From an uncultured Clostridia bacterium (GTDB lineage: Bacteria > Bacillota > Clostridia > Oscillospirales > Acutalibacteraceae), in NCBI GenBank assembly GCA_947168445.1, contig CAMVLW010000002.1, positions 1 to 64,000 on the forward strand: DNA of 64,000 nucleotides. Direction: 5' to 3'. The notes under the pieces are model-generated. The model saw only the letters and a program-made list of their open reading frames with translations. It was not told where the DNA came from and ran no database searches. A program made the translations under genes and the position numbers. Positions 6,294-14,869 of this stretch are shown in pieces. The stretch's first letter is position 1, and each line of letters begins with the position of its first letter.

Positions 6294-9026
6294 TTATCCA
6301 TTTAATGCTCTCTCTGTGCCCGCGTTTTTCTCCTGAATACGCTCGACCTCGCTCTGCATGATTTCTCCGAAGGATTTTTCGTCAAGCTCCAGCGTTTCCT
6401 CCGCGATGTTGGACTTGTCGGCAAAGGCGTCGAAAACCGCCTGCTTTTGCGCGAGCATGTCCATGATTTTTTCATCCACCGTGTCGTCGCACAAAAGGCG
6501 GTAAACCAATACGTTTCGTGCCTGACCCATGCGGTAAGCGCGGGAAATCGCCTGATTTTCAATGGACGGCTTGAACTGCGGCTCGCAGAGAATCACCACG
6601 CTGGCGGACTGAATGTTCAGTCCCGTGCCGCCCGACTGAATCTGCGCTGCCAGCACCGCGCCGGGCGCCGCCTTGTCAAATTCATCAACCAATTCCTGCC
6701 GCCGCTGCGGGCTGACGGAGCCGTTGATGGGACCGATGCACCGCTCGCCGAGCATTTCGCTGATTTTGCGGATGGTATCGAGGAAGAAGGAGAAAATCAG
6801 CACCTTTCTGCCCTCGTTTTGCGCTTCCTCCAAAAGCTCCTTCATGCGGTTTGCCTTGGAGGATTTGGAAAGGTCGTCCACGCTCCACGAAACACGGCGG
6901 GCGTCGGCGTATTTTTGGCTGAGCACCGCCTGCTCGTAAACGCGCTCCTCCTCGCCTGAGAGCACACACCACTCGGCGCTTTCCACCTTTTCGGGCAGCT
7001 CGGTGAGGACGTCCTCGCGGCGTCTGCGGTAATAAACGGGCGACACGCTTTCGCGGAACTGCGGCGCAGAGGACATAAACGCCATGCGCTTAATCTGCGC
7101 GGCGACGTCGGGCTGCAGCACCTCAATCAGCGCAATCATTTCGTCCACCTTGTTCTCAATCGCGGTGCCGGTCATAAACAGAATATTCTCCGCCTTTTCG
7201 CAAAGCTTGCGCACGTTCACGGTGCGCTGTGCGGACGGATTTTTGATATAATGCGCCTCGTCCACTACCATAAAGTGAAATTTAAAATCATCTTCCAACG
7301 CAAACGCGCCGGTGGTTTCATAGGTTGTCACCGCCACGCCGCCGTTCTTAATCCACTGCGCGAGCGACGCCGCGCGGGAAGCGCCGTGCACCATCACCAC
7401 GGACAAATCGCTGTGCTTGGCGATTTCGCGGCACCAGTTGGACAGTACGCTGGCAGGACAGACCACAACAAAATGCGTTGCGCCGTCGTTGCGCTGCGAC
7501 ACCATTGCGGCAATTGCCTGAACGGTTTTGCCCAGACCCATTTCGTCTCCGAGCAAAACGCGGCGGCGGTTGAGGGCATACTTGACGCCCCATTCCTGAT
7601 AGCGGCGGAGCGTACACTTTAAGCCGTCCAAATGCAGCGGCTGCTGCTGAATGGCGTGCGCCAAATCCTCCGGCAAGCCGTAAACGGCGTTGTCGGTGCC
7701 GAGCATGTCGGGGCAGATGTCCTCCAGCACATTGAAAAAGCGCACGGTGTCCTGTTCAAAGGCGCTCCACGCCTGTTGGGGCGTTATGCTGACGTTGCCG
7801 CGCACCTTGGCGGAAAGCTGCTGCAATGCAGCCGCGTAATCGCTTTGAAGCAACCGGCTCAAATACTGATAGCCCTGCACCACCTCGCCCTTTTGCGCGG
7901 GCGTGTAAAACATCCAATAGGCGCCGTTGCCGACGCTGTTGAGGGCTTTTTCAGCGCTGTCGGTACGCTTGGCGAAGCTTGACCGCATTTTGCGGTAATC
8001 GCTCAGGCTGTCGCTGCGCCGCAAATAGGCCGCGATTGCCTGTACCAGCGCGGTAGCTTCTTCGTTCTTATCGTCGGCGCTCAGCTTGATTTTCACCGAA
8101 TGAGCGCTTTCGCGCATATAATCGGCGGCAATCTGCTTGATTTCCTTTGCGCCCTCTCCGCTGATTCCCTTGACCGCCGAAAGCTGCTGCGGGGTCGCGG
8201 AATAAAGGTCGGCGACGGTTTCAAATCCGCTGTCGCGCAGGGTTTTGACGCGGATGCCGCCCTTGTCGCGGTTGATTTCCTCAACCGGAACGCCCTGCAT
8301 AATGCGCAGGGTCTCGCGCGCGGCAACGCGGTTGGCGGCGTTTTCGATATTCTTTTTGTCCTGCTTGAGCGCGGTTTCCGCGTTTTGGAACGGCTGCAAA
8401 AGCGCGTTGTGTCGGCTGACAACCTCTCCCAACTCCTTCACACCGCTGCCGCCGCGCTCCAGTTCGGGCAGCATTTGCCGCAGTGCTTTGCCGAAGGCGG
8501 CGGGATTCTGCGTGTATTCCTGCCATGCCGCCGCTGCGGGCTGCTGCTGAATCTGCTGTGCCTGCGCGTGCATGGAAGCGATATTTTTCGCGTATTCGCT
8601 GCCCAACAGGGCTTCCGCCTGCCGATACGCCTCCTGCCCCTCCTGCTTTTTCTGAGAAGAAGCGAATAACCGGCGCAAGCCGCCGCTGACAGCCGAAAGG
8701 CTCTGCTGCAAGCGCTGCGCGTCGGCTTCAAACGGCGCGGCGTTTTGCTTGGCGTAATCCGCCATGGGACTGAGTTTTTCAAAGCGGCTGACGTCCGCCA
8801 TCAGTTTGTCCGCGTCGCGCACGGAATTGATGGAATTCTTATTATGAAGCACCTCGTCGCGCACCAGCGTTCCAAAGGCATTGTAGCTGAGCATGTTTCG
8901 GGTCAGCCTGTCCGCGTCCTGTCGGTACTGTTCAGGTAAGCCTTGCAGCCCGCGCTGCTGATTTTGCAGCTCACTGAGCCGTGAAATCAGCTGTTTTGCG
9001 TCCCTTGAACTGAAATCCTGCGCCAT
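6294..9026 (-). CDS. SNF2-family DEAD/DEAH helicase with helix-hairpin-helix insert
   Basis: A 910-residue ATP-dependent DNA translocase. The N-terminal half is helical and glutamine-rich (repeated QQ), with a helix-hairpin-helix-like stretch near residue 285 (VADLYSATPQQLSAVKGISG). The C-terminal half is the SNF2 motor: Walker A GDEMGLGKT, motif II VVDEAHYIKNP, motif III MTGTAIEN, and helicase C with SGGTGLNIQSA and AISRAYRMGQ. Of the two adjacent ATGs (9029, 9026), 9026 has the better spacing from AGGAGG. Such proteins remodel protein-DNA complexes or help repair and transcription recycling; the exact role is not predictable. No methylase or defence partner is adjacent, so a defence role is not supported. 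Confidence 0.9.
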   Translation of the reverse strand: MAQDFSSRDAKQLISRLSELQNQQRGLQGLPEQYRQDADRLTRNMLSYNAFGTLVRDEVLHNKNSINSVRDADKLMADVSRFEKLSPMADYAKQNAAPFEADAQRLQQSLSAVSGGLRRLFASSQKKQEGQEAYRQAEALLGSEYAKNIASMHAQAQQIQQQPAAAAWQEYTQNPAAFGKALRQMLPELERGGSGVKELGEVVSRHNALLQPFQNAETALKQDKKNIENAANRVAARETLRIMQGVPVEEINRDKGGIRVKTLRDSGFETVADLYSATPQQLSAVKGISGEGAKEIKQIAADYMRESAHSVKIKLSADDKNEEATALVQAIAAYLRRSDSLSDYRKMRSSFAKRTDSAEKALNSVGNGAYWMFYTPAQKGEVVQGYQYLSRLLQSDYAAALQQLSAKVRGNVSITPQQAWSAFEQDTVRFFNVLEDICPDMLGTDNAVYGLPEDLAHAIQQQPLHLDGLKCTLRRYQEWGVKYALNRRRVLLGDEMGLGKTVQAIAAMVSQRNDGATHFVVVCPASVLSNWCREIAKHSDLSVVMVHGASRAASLAQWIKNGGVAVTTYETTGAFALEDDFKFHFMVVDEAHYIKNPSAQRTVNVRKLCEKAENILFMTGTAIENKVDEMIALIEVLQPDVAAQIKRMAFMSSAPQFRESVSPVYYRRRREDVLTELPEKVESAEWCVLSGEEERVYEQAVLSQKYADARRVSWSVDDLSKSSKANRMKELLEEAQNEGRKVLIFSFFLDTIRKISEMLGERCIGPINGSVSPQRRQELVDEFDKAAPGAVLAAQIQSGGTGLNIQSASVVILCEPQFKPSIENQAISRAYRMGQARNVLVYRLLCDDTVDEKIMDMLAQKQAVFDAFADKSNIAEETLELDEKSFGEIMQSEVERIQEKNAGTERALNG

Positions 9027-9093
9027 CATTCTTCCTCCTATAAAGTCAAGAAAGGACTGACTTGCGCCAATCCCTTCTGTTGTGTTCCTATGA

Positions 9094-9978
9094 TTAGTCC
9101 AGCATACTCGGAATTCCCGCGAGATAGCGCTGGATTTCGGTGACGTCACCCACGTCGAGTCTGCCGTTGCAGTTCACGTCGCCCGCGAGCAAAACCATCG
9201 GGTCGGTGCTGTCGAGCGCGTCGTCAAAGTCCGCGAGTATTTTCTGGATTTCAGTCGCGTCCTGAATACTCACCGTGCCGGTGCCTCTCACATCACCCTT
9301 GAGAATCTGGGTGGCAGGCGAAAAGACGGTGAACAGCCCGGTTTCTTTTTTGACATTCTCGTTCACAATGCAATAGTCCACCAAAGTATGCTGTGAATAG
9401 GGCTGGGCGACGGTTTCGTCGCAGAGATTGATGGTATCCATTTTGCAGGTGATGGTGGTTTCGGTTACGGTTCTGTCAATCAGCTTGAACACGGCTTTAA
9501 CAATCGTAACCGCCGAGCCGTCGGTGTTGTATCCCCACGCGGGGCTGGTGGGAGAGGTGTAGTTGCCGATAATTCTGCCGCTGTTCTCACCGAAGGTGTT
9601 ATACATTGCCGCGCCCTTTGTAAAGGGGAAAATATCGAGATAGGCGGTTCTGCCGGTGCCGGTCATGTTATATTCTTTTTTCCACTCCAGCACGGAAGTG
9701 TCCCACAGCAAATCGTCGAGATCCATGTTGATGATTTTTCTGCCGTTGGCACAGAGTTTGAACTCAACGGTGACAAAAATATCGCCGTTATTATTCTCAA
9801 GCGAATCGAGATCAACATAGGAGCACTGTTTTTTGGGGAACAGGTTGGAATCCACGTTAATCGTCAGCACATGCTTGCTCTCCGCCGCCGAAGCGGTAAA
9901 GGGCATTGCGGCAACCATGCTGAGCAGCATAACCGCCGCCAGCAAAACAGAGATGGTTTTTTTCGTTAATTTCTTCAT
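9094..9978 (-). CDS. Secreted dockerin-containing protein
   Basis: A 294-residue exported protein. The signal peptide spans residues 1-30 (VLLAAVMLLSMVAAM, then ASAAE). Residues 35-215 are beta-rich with a cohesin/CBM-like look (DIFVTVEFKLCANGRKIINM). The C-terminus is a type I dockerin with two calcium-binding repeats: GDVRGTGTVSIQDATEIQK and GDVNCNGRLDVGDVTEIQR. Dockerins bind cohesins on scaffoldins, so the protein probably joins a surface carbohydrate-degrading complex. No catalytic domain is seen, so it may be structural or sugar-binding. ATG at 9978 follows AGGAGG with 6 nt spacing. A TTGCTT-17-TATAAT promoter lies upstream. Confidence 0.85.
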   Translation of the reverse strand: MKKLTKKTISVLLAAVMLLSMVAAMPFTASAAESKHVLTINVDSNLFPKKQCSYVDLDSLENNNGDIFVTVEFKLCANGRKIINMDLDDLLWDTSVLEWKKEYNMTGTGRTAYLDIFPFTKGAAMYNTFGENSGRIIGNYTSPTSPAWGYNTDGSAVTIVKAVFKLIDRTVTETTITCKMDTINLCDETVAQPYSQHTLVDYCIVNENVKKETGLFTVFSPATQILKGDVRGTGTVSIQDATEIQKILADFDDALDSTDPMVLLAGDVNCNGRLDVGDVTEIQRYLAGIPSMLD

Positions 9979-10020
9979 GTATATCCTCCTAAAAAGATTC
10001 ATTTTTCAGCCATCGCTTTT

Positions 10021-10049
10021 ATTATACAAAATTGTCCCGGGAAAAGCAA
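10021..10049 (-). promoter_or_regulatory. Promoter of the dockerin gene
   Basis: Minus strand TTGCTT (10049-10044), 17 bp, TATAAT (10026-10021), about 43 bp before the start codon. Confidence 0.65.
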
Positions 10050-10178
10050 TAGCTAACAGCCGAAAGATTATCCATCATATACATTATAAGGGATTTGCAC
10101 ATGAATTACCATCACGAATATTTGAAAAGAAAGTGAAATTTCTGTGAAGTCGCTGCCGCGGCAGCACCGCATTGTATC

Positions 10179-10214
10179 AAAAAAACGGAGCGGTGCACTC
10201 ACCGCTCCGAAAAA
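10179..10214. terminator. Terminator after the MurT/GatD-like pair
   Basis: CGGAGCGGTG (10186-10195), ACT-type loop, CACCGCTCCG (10200-10209), flanked by A and T tracts on both sides. It sits 22 bp past the GatD-like stop. Confidence 0.9.
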
Positions 10215-10236
10215 TCACTTATCACTCACTTGCCGC

Positions 10237-10953
10237 TCACTCTCCGCTCTCCATGCGTTTCGTGAGTTCTGTCAGCGTGACCTCAAAGCCCGCTTTTTCA
10301 TAGGTGAGATAATCGGTATTGACTGCCTTGCAGCCCGCCTTTTCCGCGAGATAGGCGAGAAAATGCGGGTTTTTAATCAATGCGGGACCTGTGAGGTGAG
10401 TGCCGAAGAGGTTGTTTTTGCGAATTCCCTCATGCAAATCGCCCTTAAAATTACCCAAGCCCATTTTGACGCCGAAAAGCGGCTCGCTCACGCCCTTGAT
10501 TTCACTGCACTTGTTGACAAAGCCGACAAGCGGCTGTGTGAGAAAATCGCAGTTGAAAATCACGTCGGCGGTGTCGCGGGTTTTGTTTTGCTCGGTGACG
10601 GTGAAGTCGAACAAGCCCAAGCCTTCAACGGTATTGCCGTGGCAGTCGGTGAGCGTTTTGCCGAGCATTTCAAAGGAATTTCCTGTGAACAGCAGCGCCT
10701 TGCCGCTGTCTGCGCAGGCGCTCAGCTCCGCCTTGTACTGTCTGAAATCCTCCAGCGCAACGCGCAGATTGCGCTCGGTGCCGGAGCCGACAAAGATAAA
10801 ATCATAATCGCTCAACACCGCCTTGCCGCCTAAGCTCACCTTGTCAACGGTCACGCTCTCTCCGCTTTTTTCAAGTATGCGGCGCATGGCGCTGACGTTG
10901 GCATAGTCGCCGTAGAGGTTCATAAGGTCGTGATATAAATGCAGAATTTTCAT
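10237..10953 (-). CDS. GatD-like amidotransferase subunit lacking the usual catalytic Cys and His
   Basis: A 238-residue class I glutamine-amidotransferase-fold protein related to GatD, the glutaminase half of lipid II isoglutaminyl synthase. The overall order matches: LYHDLMNLYGDYANV at the N-terminus, VGSGTERN, VEGLGLFDF, LFGTHLTGP and IKNP. GatD has CGGYQFLG around its nucleophile. Here the same place reads TGNSFEMLG, with no cysteine. The catalytic His region, normally YLHGP, reads HLTGP. So the glutaminase site looks dead, although the gene is intact and follows its ligase by 3 nt with a strong GGGGGAG site. It may supply structure, regulation or free-ammonia channelling to the MurT-like partner (inference). 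Confidence 0.75.
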   Translation of the reverse strand: MKILHLYHDLMNLYGDYANVSAMRRILEKSGESVTVDKVSLGGKAVLSDYDFIFVGSGTERNLRVALEDFRQYKAELSACADSGKALLFTGNSFEMLGKTLTDCHGNTVEGLGLFDFTVTEQNKTRDTADVIFNCDFLTQPLVGFVNKCSEIKGVSEPLFGVKMGLGNFKGDLHEGIRKNNLFGTHLTGPALIKNPHFLAYLAEKAGCKAVNTDYLTYEKAGFEVTLTELTKRMESGE

Positions 10954-10956
10954 ACC

Positions 10957-12282
10957 TTACTCCCCCTTTACCTTCACCAAAAACTTGCCCTTATCAGAGA
11001 AGCAGGTGATGACATAAATATATTCCCTGCGGTCGCTGTTGAGATAATCGACCGCCTCGTTAATGTCCTCAAACAGCTTGATTTTGTCATTCGGAATGTC
11101 GGTGTACGAAAAGCGCACCGCCAAATCGTTGACGTACTTGCCCGCAAGGACAATTTGGTGCACATTGTCGCAGCCGAGCATGTCAAAATCAATGTCATAG
11201 AGCCACGAAACGTCGCTCGTGAAATACTTCCGGCTGACCGCGTCCACGATAATCATCACGTCGCAGCCCTCCTTATAGGCGGAAGCCACGCGAATCGACT
11301 GGTCGTAGGAGATGGAATTCTCGTGCTTGGAGGTCAGCAGCGTACCCTTGCGGCTGCCGAGCTCAAAGGTAATCACTCTGCCGTTTTTGAGGACATAGTG
11401 ATTCATGTCTGCGGCAATTTTCGCGCCGTCAATACCCACAATGGAAGCGACAGTATATGCCGAGAGAATATTGTAGATATTATAGAGCGATTTGAGCGCC
11501 AGGGTGATGTTGTGCTTGCCGTCAATCGTCATGACGCCCTTGTCCAAATCAACAGCGGTAATGGTGTACTGCGTGTCGTGACGGCGGTAGCCGCATTTGG
11601 TGCAGGCGTAGTGACCGATATGGTTGTAATGATGGGTGGTGTAGGTCATGGGCGCCTTGCAAACAGGACAGTAAGCGCCGTCATTGTAAACGCTTTCGAG
11701 CGTTTCCGTGTCGGAGGAAAGCTTGTCCGCACCAAACCACACCACATTCTCCCTGCCCTGCGCAAAGGAGGACACCAGCGGGTCGTCTGCGTTGAGAATC
11801 AGCTGCGTGCCGCTTGTAATGCTGTCGAGCAGCGCGTCATACACCCATTCGGGGTGACCGTTGCGGGTCAGCTGGTCGCGGTAGAGATTCGTGATAACAT
11901 AGTGCGTCGGCTGAATGTACTTAAAGGTGTAGCGCGCAAAGCGCTCGTCGCTTTCAATCAGCAGAATGTCGCTTTTGACCTTGCCGCCGAGGGTGCAGCT
12001 GCCCAGCACCAGCGTGGTGACGCCCTCAATCTGGTTGGAGCCTTCCTTGTTCCACGCCACGGTTTTGCCGTTTTTGGTGAGGATATGGGCAATCATTTCC
12101 ACGGTGGAGGTTTTGCCGTTGCTGCCCGTGACCGCAATGATATACTCCGGCAGCGAAACACGGCTGAGAATATCGGGACAGAGCTTCAGCGCAACCTGAC
12201 CCGGCAGGCTGCTGCCCTTTCCCACCAAGCCGCCGACAAAGCGTAGCAGCTTGCAGATTAATATGGTAAACAGTTTTTTCAT
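10957..12282 (-). CDS. MurT-like Mur ligase (lipid II isoglutaminyl synthase ligase subunit family)
   Basis: A 441-residue Mur ligase. Features: the P-loop TGSNGKTSTVEMI near residue 53; the central ATP/Mg region ESDERFARYTFKYI and TNLYRDQL; a four-cysteine zinc ribbon CPVC plus CTKC typical of MurT (residues about 205-235); and the MurT C-terminal segment SDVSWLYDIDFDML. Canonical MurT with GatD amidates the D-Glu of lipid II. Here several MurT positions are divergent (ESDERF rather than EVDE) and the partner lacks glutaminase residues, so this may be a specialised paralog. ATG at 12282; a GTG at 12291 is the alternative. It lies 25 nt after nfnB and may be co-transcribed with it. Confidence 0.85.
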   Translation of the reverse strand: MKKLFTILICKLLRFVGGLVGKGSSLPGQVALKLCPDILSRVSLPEYIIAVTGSNGKTSTVEMIAHILTKNGKTVAWNKEGSNQIEGVTTLVLGSCTLGGKVKSDILLIESDERFARYTFKYIQPTHYVITNLYRDQLTRNGHPEWVYDALLDSITSGTQLILNADDPLVSSFAQGRENVVWFGADKLSSDTETLESVYNDGAYCPVCKAPMTYTTHHYNHIGHYACTKCGYRRHDTQYTITAVDLDKGVMTIDGKHNITLALKSLYNIYNILSAYTVASIVGIDGAKIAADMNHYVLKNGRVITFELGSRKGTLLTSKHENSISYDQSIRVASAYKEGCDVMIIVDAVSRKYFTSDVSWLYDIDFDMLGCDNVHQIVLAGKYVNDLAVRFSYTDIPNDKIKLFEDINEAVDYLNSDRREYIYVITCFSDKGKFLVKVKGE

Positions 12283-12307
12283 CGTACCCACTCAGACTTT
12301 CTGCACT

Positions 12308-13699
12308 TTATTCCTTGCTCTTAATATATTCGTCAATCGCTTTTGCGGCGGTTTTGCCCTCGCCCATTGCGAGAATAACGGTTGCCGCACCCGTCACCGC
12401 GTCGCCGCCCGCAAACACGCCTTCGCGGGTGGTTCTGCCGTTTTCGTCGGCGATAATGCCTCCCCAAGGCTTGGTTTCAAGTCCTTCGGTGGTGGATTTA
12501 ATCAGCGGGTTGGGAGAGGTGCCGATTGCCATAATCACGCAGTCCACATCAAGAGTGAACGCGCTGTCAGGCACGCGCACCGGGCGGCGTCTGCCGCTCG
12601 CGTCCGGCTCGCCCAGTTCCATTTTTTCACATTTGATTGCCTTGACAAAATCCTCGTCGTTGCCGAGAATTTCAACAGGATTGGTGAGCATCATAAACTC
12701 GACGCCCTCCTCCTTGGCGTGGTGCACCTCCTCGCGGCGGGCGGGCAGTTCCTCCTCGCTGCGGCGGTACATGATAAACACCTTTTCCGCGCCGATACGC
12801 AGCGCCGAACGCGCCGCGTCCATTGCCACGTTGCCGCCGCCGACAACCGCGACCTTCTTTGCGTGCATAATCGGGGTGAGGGCGTTGTGCTTGTACGCCT
12901 TCATCAAGTTTGTGCGGGTCAAAAACTCGTTGGCGGAATACACGCCGCAGAGGTTCTCGCCCGGAATATTCATAAAGCGCGGCAATCCGGCGCCGGAGCC
13001 GATAAACACCGCTTCAAAGCCATAGTCCTCCATCAGCTCGTCAATCGAGAGCACCTTGCCGATAACCATGTTGGTTTCAATCTTCACGCCCAGCGCGGCG
13101 AGGTTGTCAACCTCCTTCTGCACAATGTCCTTGGGCAGACGGAATTCGGGGATACCGTAGACCAAAACACCGCCCGCAAGGTGAAGCGCCTCAAACACCG
13201 TAACCTCATAGCCTAGCTTGGCAAGGTCGCCCGCACAGGTCAAGCCGGACGGACCGGAGCCGACAACGGCAACCTTGTGACCGTTGCTCTCGGGCTTTTG
13301 CGCCCCCGTGACGGGCTGTGCGTTGTGGTAATCGGCGACAAAGCGCTCCAGTCTGCCGATACCGACAGGCTCGCCCTTTTTGCCGCGCACACAGAGCTTT
13401 TCACACTGGTTTTCCTGCGGGCAAACTCTGCCGCAGACAGCGGGCAGATTGCTTGATTCGGAGATAATATCATACGCCGCGGCATAGTCGCCTGCCGCGA
13501 CCTGCGCGATAAAATCGGGAATTTGAATGTGCACCGGGCAGCCTGAAACACAGGGACGGTGCTTGCAGTTGAGGCAGCGCTGCGCTTCCTCCTGCGCCAT
13601 TTCTTCGGTATAGCCCTGCGACACCTCTAAAAAGTTGTGCGCGCGCACCTTGGGATCCTGAGAGGGCATGGGCGTTTTGTTAGGAGTCATGTTCGGCAT
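12308..13699 (-). CDS. nfnB: NADH-dependent ferredoxin:NADP+ oxidoreductase, large subunit (NfnB)
   Basis: A 463-residue flavoprotein of the glutamate-synthase small-subunit family. The N-terminal cysteine clusters for two [4Fe-4S] centres read CLNCKHRPCVSGCP and CGRVCPQENQCEKLC. The FAD Rossmann motif is VVGSGPSGLTCAGDLAKLG and the NADP motif VVGGGNVAMDAARSA, followed by YRRSEEELPARREE. The immediately upstream partner is the SudB/NfnA-like subunit, so electron-bifurcating Nfn (NADH plus reduced ferredoxin with NADP+) is more likely than glutamate synthase. Start ATG at 13699 follows AGGAGG, located within the end of nfnA. A cytosolic complex that balances NADH, NADPH and ferredoxin in fermentation. 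Confidence 0.93.
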   Translation of the reverse strand: MPNMTPNKTPMPSQDPKVRAHNFLEVSQGYTEEMAQEEAQRCLNCKHRPCVSGCPVHIQIPDFIAQVAAGDYAAAYDIISESSNLPAVCGRVCPQENQCEKLCVRGKKGEPVGIGRLERFVADYHNAQPVTGAQKPESNGHKVAVVGSGPSGLTCAGDLAKLGYEVTVFEALHLAGGVLVYGIPEFRLPKDIVQKEVDNLAALGVKIETNMVIGKVLSIDELMEDYGFEAVFIGSGAGLPRFMNIPGENLCGVYSANEFLTRTNLMKAYKHNALTPIMHAKKVAVVGGGNVAMDAARSALRIGAEKVFIMYRRSEEELPARREEVHHAKEEGVEFMMLTNPVEILGNDEDFVKAIKCEKMELGEPDASGRRRPVRVPDSAFTLDVDCVIMAIGTSPNPLIKSTTEGLETKPWGGIIADENGRTTREGVFAGGDAVTGAATVILAMGEGKTAAKAIDEYIKSKE

Positions 13700-13700
13700 A

Positions 13701-14543
13701 TCACTGCACCTCCTTGTTAAGCAGATTACAGGTGGATTCATAGGCGTGCTTTTCAAACTTGCGATACATGGCGGTGCGCTTCATCGCTTCGTCAAAATCC
13801 ACCTTGAAGCCGTCAAAGTCGGGACCGTCCACACAGGCGAATTTGGTTTCGCCGCCGACGGTCAGGCGGCAGCCGCCGCACATGCCGGTGCCGTCAATCA
13901 TAATCGGGTTCATGGAAACAGTGGTCGGAACGCCGAACGGACGTGTGGTTTCCACCACGAATTTCATCATCATCAGCGGCCCGATGGCAATCACCATGTC
14001 ATACTGCTCGCCGGACTCAATCAACTCCTTGAGCGGCACGGTGACAACGCCCTTTGTTCCGTAGGAGCCGTCGTCGGTCATGATGATGTATTTGTCGGAG
14101 CAGGCTGTGAACTCGTCCTCCAAAATCAGTAAATCCTTGTTGCGGAAGCCGACAATCGAGTGCACCTCGCAGCCGTTTTCGTGCAGCTTCTGCGCAATGG
14201 GCAGCGCGATGGCGCAGCCGACGCCGCCGCCGACCACACAGACCTTTTTAAGCCCCTCGATTTCGGTGGGCTTACCGAGCGGACCCGCAAAGTCAGCCAA
14301 GCAGTCGCCTTCCTCCAAGGTGTTAAGCTGTCGCGTGGTGGCGCCGACAATCTGAAATATGATACAAACCGTGCCGCGCGAAGTGTCCGTTCCGGAAATC
14401 GTCAGAGGGATTCTTTCGCCGTCCTTGGTTGCGCGCAAAATGACAAACTGACCCGGCTGCGCTTTTTTGGCAATCAGCGGCGCTTCAATCTGCATAAGCG
14501 TGATGTTGCGGCTGAGCGGTCTTTTTTCCACGATTTGATACAT
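13701..14543 (-). CDS. nfnA: NADH-dependent ferredoxin:NADP+ oxidoreductase, small subunit (NfnA)
   Basis: A 280-residue FAD/NAD-binding reductase of the dihydroorotate-dehydrogenase electron-transfer type. The FAD region is RIPLTISGTD near residue 47. The NAD-binding region is VCVVGGGVGCAIALPIA near 105. A C-terminal [2Fe-2S] cysteine set reads GMCGGCRLTVGG and FACVDGP. This matches the alpha subunit of bifurcating Nfn. The start ATG at 14543 has GAAGGAG 9 nt upstream. First gene of nfnAB, driven by a TTTACA-17-TAGAAT promoter. Confidence 0.93.
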   Translation of the reverse strand: MYQIVEKRPLSRNITLMQIEAPLIAKKAQPGQFVILRATKDGERIPLTISGTDTSRGTVCIIFQIVGATTRQLNTLEEGDCLADFAGPLGKPTEIEGLKKVCVVGGGVGCAIALPIAQKLHENGCEVHSIVGFRNKDLLILEDEFTACSDKYIIMTDDGSYGTKGVVTVPLKELIESGEQYDMVIAIGPLMMMKFVVETTRPFGVPTTVSMNPIMIDGTGMCGGCRLTVGGETKFACVDGPDFDGFKVDFDEAMKRTAMYRKFEKHAYESTCNLLNKEVQ

Positions 14544-14589
14544 AACCGTATTCTCCTTCGTTGTGTCAATAAAAACACATATTTTTTCT

Positions 14590-14618
14590 ATTCTACCACA
14601 TTTTTTCCGACTTGTAAA
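14590..14618 (-). promoter_or_regulatory. nfnAB promoter
   Basis: Minus strand TTTACA (14618-14613), 17 bp, TAGAAT (14595-14590), about 47 bp before nfnA. Confidence 0.65.
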
Positions 14619-14798
14619 CACTACTACGGCTGTAGCAGCAGCGCGCCTTTGGAAAAGTTTATCATTTGGCAGTGTTTCTGCAACGGCGCTTCAGAACAAT
14701 TAATAATGGTCAGTGGACAACGGAAAACAACTCGCCGCTTGCCGCTTGCCCAAATATGCTTGACATTGCATTTTTTTGAATTAATTTGAAAAATTCGC
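14619..14798. other. Spacer between divergent nfnA and ldh
   Basis: No gene seen. It contains a reiterated low-complexity stretch (14,706-14,757: GTCAGTGG, then GCCGCTTGCCGCTTGCC) that belongs to the dispersed heptamer-like repeat family found elsewhere in the window. Confidence 0.5.
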
Positions 14799-14827
14799 TT
14801 TACTCTTGCGTGATTATTTGTTACAAT
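14799..14827 (+). promoter_or_regulatory. ldh promoter
   Basis: TTTACT (14799-14804), 17 bp, TACAAT (14822-14827), 42 bp before the ldh start. Confidence 0.6.
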
Positions 14828-14869
14828 AAAAGAAACAATAATAGTATATCCTGAAAGGAACGTGAAATT

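Noticed and set aside
6294..9026. Anti-phage defence helicase
   Set aside because: SNF2 helicases occur in defence systems, but no nuclease, methylase or other defence gene is adjacent here.
10939..12246. 435-codon open frame on the plus strand
   Set aside because: Antisense to the MurT-like gene; composition and lack of motifs mark it as a shadow.
12308..14543. Glutamate synthase small subunit pair
   Set aside because: The large gene matches that family, but the adjacent SudB-like FAD/[2Fe-2S] partner is diagnostic of bifurcating NfnAB, and no large GltB subunit is present.
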